This document shows, piece by piece, positions 57,015 to 64,000 of a stretch of 64,000 nucleotides of DNA. Position 1 is the first letter of the stretch. The number at the start of each line of letters is the position of its first letter. The notes beneath the pieces are model-generated. The model searched no databases. It was given only the letters and a program-made list of their open reading frames with translations, and was not told where the DNA came from. The stretch covers positions 110,706-174,705 of the forward strand of contig CBDETN010000024.1 of the NCBI GenBank assembly GCA_965242915.1. Direction: 5' to 3'. A program made the position numbers and the translations under genes. The stretch comes from CAJXII01 sp965242915. Its GTDB lineage: Bacteria > Campylobacterota > Campylobacteria > Campylobacterales > Arcobacteraceae.

Positions 57015-57686
57015 TTACACATTTGAAATATATCGATCAACTTTATATCCAATACCTTTATGATTTTGTATAAAATCTTCTTTAAGTACTTTTCTTAAAC
57101 GACTTATCTCTGTTCTAATTGTAGCATCACTTACTAAATCAGCATTCCAAACATATTCTCTTAAAATATCAAAATCAATTATACTACTAATATTTTGACA
57201 TAAACATTTTATAATATTTGATTGTTTTTTTGTTAATATTTGTACCACTTTATTATATAGCAATTGACTTTCTTGTTTTGAGTAGCTATAGTTTTGACTT
57301 AACATGATATGCTGTCTTTTTTTATCTTGAATATCTTTTGAAATTTTTTGAACTCTTAATCCTAATTCTTTTAGATGAAATGGTTTTTTAATATAATCAG
57401 CAGCACCGAGGTTAAATGCTTGAGTTATATTTTCAATATCAATCAAAGCACTAATAAATATCACAGGGGTATGACAGTTGTTGTTTTTAATAAATTCAAA
57501 TAGCTTCAAACCATTTAAAGATGGAACATTTATGTCAAATATCATCAAGTCATATATAGATTCTTCCAATGACTTTTTTGCTTTTTTACCATCACCAAAA
57601 GTATAACACAGATGTCCTAGAGTTTCTAAGTATTCCTCTATGGAACTTTGCAGCATTAATTCATCTTCAAGTAATAATATTTTCAT
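57015..57686 (-). CDS. OmpR/PhoB-family response regulator
   Basis: A receiver domain with acidic pocket Glu/Asp at 7-8, phospho-acceptor Asp51 in MIFDIN and Lys101 in KKPF is followed by a winged-helix DNA-binding domain (about 135-220). That domain shows TIRTEISRLRKVL and the late HKGIGYKVD. At 223 residues it is full length. No histidine kinase is adjacent. It lies between the symporter operon and acs, both of which carry a TGCTAT direct repeat, so it is the prime candidate to bind those sites. Confidence 0.88.
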   Translation of the reverse strand: MKILLLEDELMLQSSIEEYLETLGHLCYTFGDGKKAKKSLEESIYDLMIFDINVPSLNGLKLFEFIKNNNCHTPVIFISALIDIENITQAFNLGAADYIKKPFHLKELGLRVQKISKDIQDKKRQHIMLSQNYSYSKQESQLLYNKVVQILTKKQSNIIKCLCQNISSIIDFDILREYVWNADLVSDATIRTEISRLRKVLKEDFIQNHKGIGYKVDRYISNV

Positions 57687-57728
57687 TCTGGTATCGTATC
57701 ATTTTTAAACTTTAATTTGATATTTTAA

Positions 57729-57761
57729 TGCTATTATTATGCTATATTTTTATAGTAAAAT
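57729..57761 (+). promoter_or_regulatory. Operator and promoter of acs: TGCTAT-N5-TGCTAT
   Basis: TGCTAT occurs at 57729-57734 and 57740-57745, an 11-base period. TAAAAT (57756-57761) follows 10 bases later as a -10 box. The second repeat is 42 bases before the acs ATG. Layout, orientation and spacing match the symporter operator. Confidence 0.6.
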
Positions 57762-57787
57762 AGTCACAAACGAATTAAAGGAAAAAA

Positions 57788-59767
57788 ATGATTAGTAATA
57801 GTAACAGCGATTTCTTTCATCCAAAAAAAGACAGATTTAAAGAACCATTAATAAAAAATATGTGTGAGTATAAAGATTTAGTAAAAAAGTTTGAAGATGA
57901 CTATGAAGTTACTTGGGCAAGTTTTGCTGATGAGAAAATAGATTGGTTTAAGCCTTATGAAACTATTTTAGATGACTCTAATGCACCATTTTATAAATGG
58001 TTTACAGGTGGTCAGATGAATGTGGCTCATCAATGCATAGACAGGCATCTTGATACGCAAAAGAATAAGGCCGCTATTATTTTTGAAGGAGATAATGGAG
58101 ATAAACAAACTTTAACATATCTTGAACTCTCCTATGAAGTAAATAAAACTGCAAATATGTTTAAAAATCAGTTTGATATTAAAAAAGGGGATAGAGTAGT
58201 TGTTTATATGCCTATGATTCCTGAAGCAGCTGTTGTTATGCTGGCTTGTGCAAGAATTGGTGCTATTCATTCTATTGTATTTGGCGGATTTTCAGCAGAA
58301 GCACTTAGAGATAGAATTATAGATGCCGAAGCTAAACTTGTAGTTACTGCTGATGGTGCTTTTAGAAAAGGTAAACCTTATATGCTAAAGCCTGTAGTTG
58401 ATACTGCTTTAGAAAAAGGTTGCCAATGTGTGCAAAATGTTTGTATAGTTGAGCGAAACGGGGAAGATATAAATTGGGTTGCAGGTAGAGATTATAGTTA
58501 TAATGAATTAGTTAAATCTGAATCTTCTAAATGTGAAAGTGAACCTATGGATAGCGAAGACCCATTGTTTTTACTTTATACAAGTGGTAGTACAGGAAAA
58601 CCAAAAGGGGTACAGCACAGTTCTGCCGGATATATACTTTGGGCGCAAATGACTATGGAATGGGTATTTGATATTAAACAAAATGATACTTATTGGTGTA
58701 CTGCTGATATTGGATGGATTACCGGTCATACTTATATAGTTTATGGACCACTTGCAGCGGGAGCAACTACAGTTATGTTTGAAGGTGTTCCTATTTTCCC
58801 TGATGCAGGACGTTGTTGGAAAATGATAGAAGAGTATAAAGTTAATCAATTTTATACAGCACCTACTGCTATCAGGTTACTTCATAAAATGGGTGAAAAT
58901 GAGCCATCAAAATATGATTTATCAAGTTTGCGAATTTTAGGTACTGTTGGCGAGCCTATTGATCCACCTGCTTGGAAATGGTACTATGAAGCTATTGGAA
59001 ATTCAAATTGTTCTATTGTTGATACTTGGTGGCAAACTGAAACCGGCGGACATATGATCAGCCCTCTTCCTGCTGCTACTCCTATTAAACCTGCTTGTGC
59101 TACATTTCCACTTCCTGGAATTATTGCTGAAGTTATAGAAGAAGACGGAACTCCTACAGCGCTTGGTGAAAAAGGATTTTTATGTATCACTAAACCTTGG
59201 CCTAGTATGATCAGAACTATTTGGAATGATGATGAAAGATTTCTTAAATCTTATTTCGGTGACTGTAAAAAAGATGGAAAACCTGTATATTTTAGCGGTG
59301 ATGGTGCTATGATGGATGATGATGGTTATATTACAATTACCGGGCGTACTGATGATGTTATAAATGTAAGTGGTCATAGAATGGGAACAGCAGAAGTTGA
59401 AGCTGCAATTAAAAAACATTCAAATGTAGCTTCTGTTGCAGTTGTAGGAAAACCACATGAGATAAAAGGTGAAGGGATATTTGCTTATGTAGTTTTAAAA
59501 TCAGTACCGGTAATACATAAAGATGAAATAGCAGATGAACTAGAATTAATGAAAGAGATAAATGCGATTATTAAGCTTGAAATTGGAGCAATTGCATTAT
59601 GTGATGAGATGGCCTTCGTACCTGATTTGCCAAAAACAAGAAGCGGTAAAATTATGAGAAGAATTTTAAGAAGTATTGTAAAAGGGGAAGCTATCACTCA
59701 AGATATTTCAACTTTAGAAGATCCGAGTATTGTAAAAACTATTGAGGATATTATAAAAATCAACTAA
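57788..59767 (+). CDS. acs: Acetyl-CoA synthetase
   Basis: AMP-forming ligase that makes acetyl-CoA from acetate, ATP and CoA. The 659 residues contain the P-loop YTSGSTGKPKG (about 262-272), DTWWQTETGGHM, GRTDDVINVSGHRMGT, and the C-terminal PKTRSGKIMRR with the regulatory, acetylatable Lys (about 620). AAAGGA lies 7 bases before the ATG. It is divergent from the response regulator and preceded by the repeat operator. A strong terminator follows. Confidence 0.97.
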   Translation: MISNSNSDFFHPKKDRFKEPLIKNMCEYKDLVKKFEDDYEVTWASFADEKIDWFKPYETILDDSNAPFYKWFTGGQMNVAHQCIDRHLDTQKNKAAIIFEGDNGDKQTLTYLELSYEVNKTANMFKNQFDIKKGDRVVVYMPMIPEAAVVMLACARIGAIHSIVFGGFSAEALRDRIIDAEAKLVVTADGAFRKGKPYMLKPVVDTALEKGCQCVQNVCIVERNGEDINWVAGRDYSYNELVKSESSKCESEPMDSEDPLFLLYTSGSTGKPKGVQHSSAGYILWAQMTMEWVFDIKQNDTYWCTADIGWITGHTYIVYGPLAAGATTVMFEGVPIFPDAGRCWKMIEEYKVNQFYTAPTAIRLLHKMGENEPSKYDLSSLRILGTVGEPIDPPAWKWYYEAIGNSNCSIVDTWWQTETGGHMISPLPAATPIKPACATFPLPGIIAEVIEEDGTPTALGEKGFLCITKPWPSMIRTIWNDDERFLKSYFGDCKKDGKPVYFSGDGAMMDDDGYITITGRTDDVINVSGHRMGTAEVEAAIKKHSNVASVAVVGKPHEIKGEGIFAYVVLKSVPVIHKDEIADELELMKEINAIIKLEIGAIALCDEMAFVPDLPKTRSGKIMRRILRSIVKGEAITQDISTLEDPSIVKTIEDIIKIN

Positions 59768-59800
59768 AAGATTCATAATTAATTACTATATTTCACATTT

Positions 59801-59829
59801 AGGGTTAGTATATTTACTAACCCTTTTTA
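59801..59829 (+). terminator. Intrinsic terminator after acs
   Basis: AGGGTTAGTA (59801-59810) pairs perfectly with TACTAACCCT (59815-59824) across TATT, followed by a T run. Confidence 0.85.
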
Positions 59830-59887
59830 TTTATTCATTATTAAATATATTATGATAAACTATCACAAATTATTATATGGAGTTTAT

Positions 59888-60739
59888 ATGAGAGAGATAC
59901 AATATGAAGATGTAGTAACTGCTATTAAAAATGTAATTGTTCATTGTGGTACAGTTTTACCTGATGATGCTTACAAAGCTATAAAAGATGCACATGACAA
60001 TGAAAAGTCACCCGTAGCGAAAGAAGTTTTGGCACAATTACTTGAAAATGCCGATATTGCAAAAAATGAGAAAAGACCACTTTGTCAAGATACTGGACTT
60101 GCTGTATTTTTTGTAAAAGTTGGAGCTGATTGTAAAATTATCGGTGGACTTTTAAGAGATGCTATAAATGATGGTACTGAACAAGGTTATAAAGATGCTT
60201 ATTTAAGAGCTTCAACTTGTGAACCGTTTAGTCGTGCAAATTTAAAAGATACTGTTGGTTATAACTTGCCTGCAATTATCCATTTTGATATAGTTGCCGG
60301 CGATAAAATTGATGTTGAGTATGCTGCTAAAGGTGGTGGTAGTGAAAATGTATCAAGAGCTACAGTTTTTCCTCCTGCTGCGGGGAAAGCCGGAATTATT
60401 GAATATGTAAAGCAAGTTATCAGTGATGCAGGTGGTAATCCCTGCCCTCCTCTAACAGTTGGAGTTGGTATCGGCGGTACTTTTGAAAAAGCAGCTATTA
60501 GTAGTAAACATGCCTTATTTAGAACTATTGGAAGTGTAAATGAAGATGAAGAGATGGCACAAATGGAAGCTGACATCAAAGATGAATTAAATAAACTTGG
60601 AATTGGAGCTATGGGTATGGGTGGTACAGAAACTGTATTAGCCGTTCATATTGAAGCAAATCCTTGTCATATTGCTTCATTGCCAGTTTCAGTAAATGTT
60701 CAATGTCACAGTAGCAGACATGCTCACATAACAATTTAG
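59888..60739 (+). CDS. Class I fumarate hydratase, alpha subunit
   Basis: Iron-sulfur fumarase subunit, converting fumarate to malate with the beta subunit. The [4Fe-4S]-linked cysteines lie in RPLCQDTGLAVF, STCEPFSRAN and CPPLTVGVGIGG. The start at 59888 (REIQYEDV...) is chosen because GGAG at 59879-59882 is the ribosome site; an upstream ATG at 59852 adds twelve residues. The chain has 283 residues. L-tartrate dehydratase is a close relative, but the TCA context favours fumarase. The stop lies inside a TTAG heptad repeat. Confidence 0.9.
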   Translation: MREIQYEDVVTAIKNVIVHCGTVLPDDAYKAIKDAHDNEKSPVAKEVLAQLLENADIAKNEKRPLCQDTGLAVFFVKVGADCKIIGGLLRDAINDGTEQGYKDAYLRASTCEPFSRANLKDTVGYNLPAIIHFDIVAGDKIDVEYAAKGGGSENVSRATVFPPAAGKAGIIEYVKQVISDAGGNPCPPLTVGVGIGGTFEKAAISSKHALFRTIGSVNEDEEMAQMEADIKDELNKLGIGAMGMGGTETVLAVHIEANPCHIASLPVSVNVQCHSSRHAHITI

Positions 60740-60811
60740 TGATTAGGGGTTAGTTGTTAGGGATTAGTTAAAATCAAGCACTAAATCCTAAACCCTAACC
60801 ACTAAACACTA
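60736..60811 (+). repeat. Inverted TTAGNNN heptad repeats forming a long hairpin
   Basis: Five tandem 7-base units beginning TTAG run from 60736 to 60770 (TTAGTGA, TTAGGGG, TTAGTTG, TTAGGGA, TTAGTTA). After a short spacer the same kind of units occur in the opposite orientation (60778-60811). The two arms can pair into an imperfect hairpin of about 31 bp. The first unit contains the stop of the fumarase alpha gene, and the hairpin fills the gap to the beta gene. Confidence 0.8.
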
Positions 60812-60837
60812 TTAAAAATACAAAGGATTTTAATAAA

Positions 60838-61395
60838 ATGAGTAAAACATATAATTTAACAACACCATTAACCCAAGAGCAAACAAGAGAATTAAAAGCC
60901 GGGGATATTGTATATTTAAATGGTACAATATTCACTGCACGAGATACAGCACATAAAAAACTTGTAGATTTAATAGAAGCAGGAGAAGAGTTACCTTTTG
61001 ATTTAGAAGGTAGTATCATATACTTTGTAGGACCCACTCCTCCAAAACCGGGCGAGCCTATAGGAAGTGCCGGACCAACAACATCATATAGAATGGATAG
61101 TTATTCTCCAACTTTATTAAAACATGGTAGCTTAGGAATGATAGGAAAAGGTAAGAGAAATCAAGCTGTAAAAGATGCTTGTAAAGAGTATAGTGGTATC
61201 TATTTTGGTGCTACTGGTGGTGCTGGAGCATTATTAGGTAAAAAAATAACATCAGCAGAAGTTATAGCTTATCCAGAACTTGGACCTGAAGCAATTAGAA
61301 AAATTACAGTTAAAGATTTTCCGGTTACAGTTATAAATGATACTTTTGGTAACGATTTATACCAAATGGGTAGAGAGCAGTATGAAGTAAAATAA
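60838..61395 (+). CDS. Class I fumarate hydratase, beta subunit
   Basis: A 185-residue partner of the alpha subunit. It shows LKAGDIVYLNGTIFTARDTAH, IIYFVGPTPPKPGEPIGSAGP and GATGGAGALLGKKI, all characteristic of the swivelling beta domain that carries catalytic residues. An AAAGGA-type site lies about 11 bases before the ATG. A heptad-repeat hairpin separates it from the alpha gene, so the ratio of the two products may be adjusted at the RNA level. Confidence 0.9.
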   Translation: MSKTYNLTTPLTQEQTRELKAGDIVYLNGTIFTARDTAHKKLVDLIEAGEELPFDLEGSIIYFVGPTPPKPGEPIGSAGPTTSYRMDSYSPTLLKHGSLGMIGKGKRNQAVKDACKEYSGIYFGATGGAGALLGKKITSAEVIAYPELGPEAIRKITVKDFPVTVINDTFGNDLYQMGREQYEVK

Positions 61396-61422
61396 TTTAC
61401 ATAATATTATTATAATACTTAG

Positions 61423-61457
61423 CAAGTAAGTCTATATATTGGCTTACCTGTTTTTTT
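61423..61457 (+). terminator. Intrinsic terminator after the fumarase genes
   Basis: A stem around GTAAGTC/GGCTTAC with an 8-base loop, extended by two pairs outside one mismatch, runs into seven T at 61451-61457. Confidence 0.65.
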
Positions 61458-61571
61458 ATAGCTAACAAGATATAAGATAGCATTATACTTTTGATTAAAA
61501 ATGATAATATTTAATGATAACTTTAATCTTTTTTATAATAAACTTTTATTATATTTTTATTGGAGTTGTAT

Positions 61572-62405
61572 ATGTATAAAATTGTAGCAAAAGAGAAAAT
61601 GGCACATGATTCAATTGTATTAAACGAAATTGAAGCACCACAAATTGCAAAAAAAGCACAACCTGGGCAATTTGTAATCTTAATTGTAAATGAGACAGGC
61701 GAGAGAGTCCCTTTAACTATGGCTGATGTTAATAAAGAAAAAGGGACAATTACTATTATATATATGATAGTTGGTAAAAGTACTCAAATGTTTGCTAATT
61801 TGGAAGTTGGTGATGGATATAAAGATATGGTTGGACCTTTAGGTGAGCCTACTCATATTGGAAAGAAAGGTACTATAGTTTGTGTTGGTGGAGGTACGGG
61901 AGTAGCTGTTCTCCATCCAATTACAAGAGCCATGTATCAAGCTGGTAATAATGTCATCACAATACTGGGAGCTCGTAGTAAAGATTATCTAATTTTAGAA
62001 GATAAAATGGATGCAGTTTCTCATGAATTACGAATTTGTACTGATGACGGAAGTAAAGGGCGGCATGGTTTTGTAACAGAAGAGCTAAAAGAGATTTTAG
62101 AAACTCAAGATGTTGCTGAAGTGGTTGCTATTGGTCCTGTTCCTATGATGAAATTTGTTTCACTTTTAACTAAAGAATATAATGTACCGACAACAGTTAG
62201 TTTGAATCCTATTATGATAGATGGAACTGGTATGTGCGGCGGTTGTAGAGTTACAATTGGTGGTGAGACAAAATTTGCTTGTGTAGATGGTCCTGAGTTT
62301 GATGGTCATAAGGTTGATTTTGATGGTTTAATAAGAAGACTAGGTGCTTACAAACATGAAGAAGAGATAGCTTGTGATTGTATTAGTCTTGAAGATGATG
62401 TGTAA
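61572..62405 (+). CDS. NfnA/SudB-type ferredoxin-NADP oxidoreductase subunit
   Basis: A 277-residue FAD/NAD-binding protein with a [2Fe-2S] site in MCGGCRVTIGG and a distal Cys in KFACVDGPEF. GGGTGVAVLHPITRAM binds the nucleotide. It pairs with the next gene as in NfnAB (NADH-dependent ferredoxin:NADP oxidoreductase) or sulfide dehydrogenase SudAB. The ATG at 61572 is chosen because GGAG lies at 61562-61565. Bifurcating activity is possible but not shown by the sequence alone. Confidence 0.85.
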   Translation: MYKIVAKEKMAHDSIVLNEIEAPQIAKKAQPGQFVILIVNETGERVPLTMADVNKEKGTITIIYMIVGKSTQMFANLEVGDGYKDMVGPLGEPTHIGKKGTIVCVGGGTGVAVLHPITRAMYQAGNNVITILGARSKDYLILEDKMDAVSHELRICTDDGSKGRHGFVTEELKEILETQDVAEVVAIGPVPMMKFVSLLTKEYNVPTTVSLNPIMIDGTGMCGGCRVTIGGETKFACVDGPEFDGHKVDFDGLIRRLGAYKHEEEIACDCISLEDDV

Positions 62406-62414
62406 GGGATAGTT

Positions 62415-63848
62415 ATGATACAAGTTAAAAATTTTACTAAAAAAGAGCGACGAGAAATTCCTAGACAGGTTATGACTGAACGACATCCTAAACAAAGAGC
62501 AAAATATTTTGATGAAGTTACTTTGGGATATAGTTTAAAAGAAGCACAATTTGAAGCGGCAAGATGTATTCAATGTAAAGATCCAGCTTGTGTAAAAGGT
62601 TGTCCAGTAGGTATTGATATCCCCGGATTTTTATCACAAATTGTACATAATGATTTAGAAGGTGCCATAAATACGGTTTGGGAGAGCACTGCCCTGCCCG
62701 CTGTTTGTGGACGAGTTTGTCCTCAAGAGATACAATGTGAAGATGTATGTATTGTTAAAAATGATAAAAAAGGTAAAGAATCAGTTGGTATTGGAAACTT
62801 AGAGATGTTTATTGCTGATTGGGCAAGAAATAATAATATTGAAAATAAAGTTGAAATTGCTCCTAGTACCGGTAAAAAAATTGCAGTTGTAGGAAGTGGA
62901 CCTTCCGGTATCACAGTTGCTGGAGATTTGGCAATTAAAGGACATGATGTAACTATTTTTGAAGCATTTCATAAAGCTGGCGGTGTTTTACTTTATGGTA
63001 TTCCAGAGTTTAGACTTGCTAAAGATATTGTTAGTTATGAGATAGAGCAACTGTTAAAATTAGGTGTAAAAATTGAATATAACTCAGTAGTTGGAAGAAC
63101 TGTTGATGTAGATGAATTAACTGATGAATATGGCTATGATGCAGTATTTATAGGTGTTGGGGCTGGACTTCCAAAATTTTTGGGAATTCCTGGAGAAGAT
63201 TTGACAGGTGTATTTTCTGCAAATGAGTACTTAACTCGTGCAAATCTTATGAGAGCATTTGAATTTCCTCATTATGATACACCAATAATTCCAGGAAAGA
63301 ATGTTGCAATTTTAGGTGCTGGAAATGTTGCAATGGATTCAGCAAGAACAGCTTTACGACTAGGGGCTAAAAGTGTTAAGATTATCTATAGAAGAACAAG
63401 AGATGAATCACCATCAAGACATATTGAACTTCATCATGCAGAACAAGAGGGAGTTGAATTTGAATTTTTAACATCGCCACTTGAATTTATAGGTGCAAGT
63501 GACGGTAAACTTGCTGGTATTAGTTGTGAACGAATGGAACTGGGTAAACCTGATGAAGATGGAAGACGAAGACCAATTACAATACCAAATTCTCAATGTT
63601 TTATAGATTGTGATTTGGCAATTATCTCTATTGGAACACAGGCAAATCCTCTTTTAACTAATGTAACAAAGGGTTTAGAGTTAAATGAGTGGGGAAATAT
63701 TCAAGCAGATCCAAAAACTGGAAAAACTACAAAAGATAAAGTTTGGGCAGGAGGAGATATAACACTTGGTCAAGCTACGGTTATTTTAGCTATGGGTATG
63801 GGTAGAGATTCAGCTACTGATATAGATAAATATTTAAAAACAATTTAA
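62415..63848 (+). CDS. NfnB/SudA-type FAD-dependent pyridine nucleotide oxidoreductase (GltD-like)
   Basis: A 477-residue flavoprotein of the glutamate synthase small-subunit family. N-terminal iron-sulfur cysteines lie in CIQCKDPACVKGCP and CGRVCPQEIQCEDVC. FAD motif VVGSGPSGIT (about 157-166) and the second nucleotide motif AILGAGNVAMDSA (about 297-309) follow. The end GGDITLGQATVILAMGMGR is typical. With no glutamate synthase large subunit nearby and NfnA upstream, the NfnB/SudA role is favoured over GltD. Confidence 0.85.
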   Translation: MIQVKNFTKKERREIPRQVMTERHPKQRAKYFDEVTLGYSLKEAQFEAARCIQCKDPACVKGCPVGIDIPGFLSQIVHNDLEGAINTVWESTALPAVCGRVCPQEIQCEDVCIVKNDKKGKESVGIGNLEMFIADWARNNNIENKVEIAPSTGKKIAVVGSGPSGITVAGDLAIKGHDVTIFEAFHKAGGVLLYGIPEFRLAKDIVSYEIEQLLKLGVKIEYNSVVGRTVDVDELTDEYGYDAVFIGVGAGLPKFLGIPGEDLTGVFSANEYLTRANLMRAFEFPHYDTPIIPGKNVAILGAGNVAMDSARTALRLGAKSVKIIYRRTRDESPSRHIELHHAEQEGVEFEFLTSPLEFIGASDGKLAGISCERMELGKPDEDGRRRPITIPNSQCFIDCDLAIISIGTQANPLLTNVTKGLELNEWGNIQADPKTGKTTKDKVWAGGDITLGQATVILAMGMGRDSATDIDKYLKTI

Positions 63849-63855
63849 ATTTTAA

Positions 63856-63885
63856 TTTACTCTCAAGTTTTAACTTGGGAGTAAA
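63856..63885. terminator. Hairpin between convergent genes
   Basis: TTTACTCTCAAGT (63856-63868) pairs with ACTTGGGAGTAAA (63873-63885), one G-T pair, loop TTTA. No strong T run follows on either strand, so terminator function is likely from position but not certain. Confidence 0.45.
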
Positions 63886-63897
63886 AATAAAATACTC

Positions 63898-64000
63898 TTA
63901 ACAATCATCACATGCAGTAATATCAAGTTTGTGCAATAATTCTTCTATAAATGCTCCACATGTTCTGCTGCAAACATATTCATCACTGCCGCCGAATTCT
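63898..64000 (-). CDS. C-terminal end of an unknown Cys-containing protein
   Basis: The minus strand is open from the right edge to a TAA at 63898-63900 and gives 33 residues. The fragment has CSRTC and ends CDDC, so it may bind metal or form disulfides. The start is outside the window. I do not recognise the family. Confidence 0.5.
   Translation of the reverse strand, partial: EFGGSDEYVCSRTCGAFIEELLHKLDITACDDC

Noticed and set aside
61478..61492. Further TGCTAT-type operator before the NfnA gene
   Set aside because: Only a single ATAGCA occurs there, with no second copy at 11 bp and no fitting -10 spacing.

Overview
The window is AT-rich, gene-dense bacterial chromosome. Several traits point to a Campylobacterota (epsilonproteobacterial) member, most likely Arcobacter-like. 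These are the short MurJ and PriA, the TrmB with a long N-terminal extension, the waaC/lpxL/heptosyltransferase lipooligosaccharide block, monomeric NADP isocitrate dehydrogenase, class I two-subunit fumarase, and acetyl-CoA synthetase with a VC_2705-type symporter. The genus is inferred from gene content only. No rRNA, tRNA or CRISPR array was found.

Region 1 (1-9000, minus strand) reads from a TlpA-like lipoprotein through ftsY, a secreted endonuclease/exonuclease/phosphatase protein, murJ, msbA and pyrD into a type IIG restriction-modification gene that leaves the window on the left. Region 2 (9036-12546, plus strand) holds formyltetrahydrofolate cyclo-ligase, rny, rsmD and an ABC permease. 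Region 3 (12543-19515, minus strand) holds a short-chain dehydrogenase, a nitroreductase, a SulP transporter, priA, a pseudopilin, a small unknown protein, rodA and a 43-residue membrane protein. Region 4 (19623-23989, plus strand) is rluD, a fibronectin-III lipoprotein, trmB (with a terminator-like hairpin inside its coding start) and a PP-loop/NFACT-R RNA thiolation-type protein.

Region 5 (24103-32865) carries a ferredoxin and Ppx/GppA, then a tightly overlapping lipooligosaccharide cluster (waaC, lpxL-like, heptosyltransferase, two family-2 glycosyltransferases, galE). Convergent to it are a polysaccharide deacetylase and a further glycosyltransferase. An IS3-family element with intact inverted repeats and an A7 frameshift site (32948-34235) follows. 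Region 6 (34260-42361) holds a membrane protein, AtpZ-like protein, hemL, a multiply broken histidine kinase, tonB, an AsmA-like protein and mltG.

Region 7 (42493-63848) is a central-carbon block. It contains icd, two malate dehydrogenase paralogues flanking ETF-quinone oxidoreductase and a single-chain ETF (beta fused to alpha), a Cache-domain histidine kinase, and an acetate module: exonuclease, cNMP/CBS/DUF294 protein, large and small symporter subunits, OmpR-type regulator and acs. Fumarase alpha/beta and an NfnAB/SudAB-type pair follow. Together these can import and activate acetate, run the citrate/isocitrate-to-malate part of the TCA cycle, and pass electrons through ETF and NAD(P)H/ferredoxin enzymes.

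The strongest new signal is a shared operator, TGCTAT-N5-TGCTAT. It occurs once ahead of the symporter operon and once ahead of acs. In both it points toward the gene, has the same 10-bp distance to a -10 hexamer, and ends 42-44 bases before the start codon. The OmpR-type regulator gene lies between the two sites.
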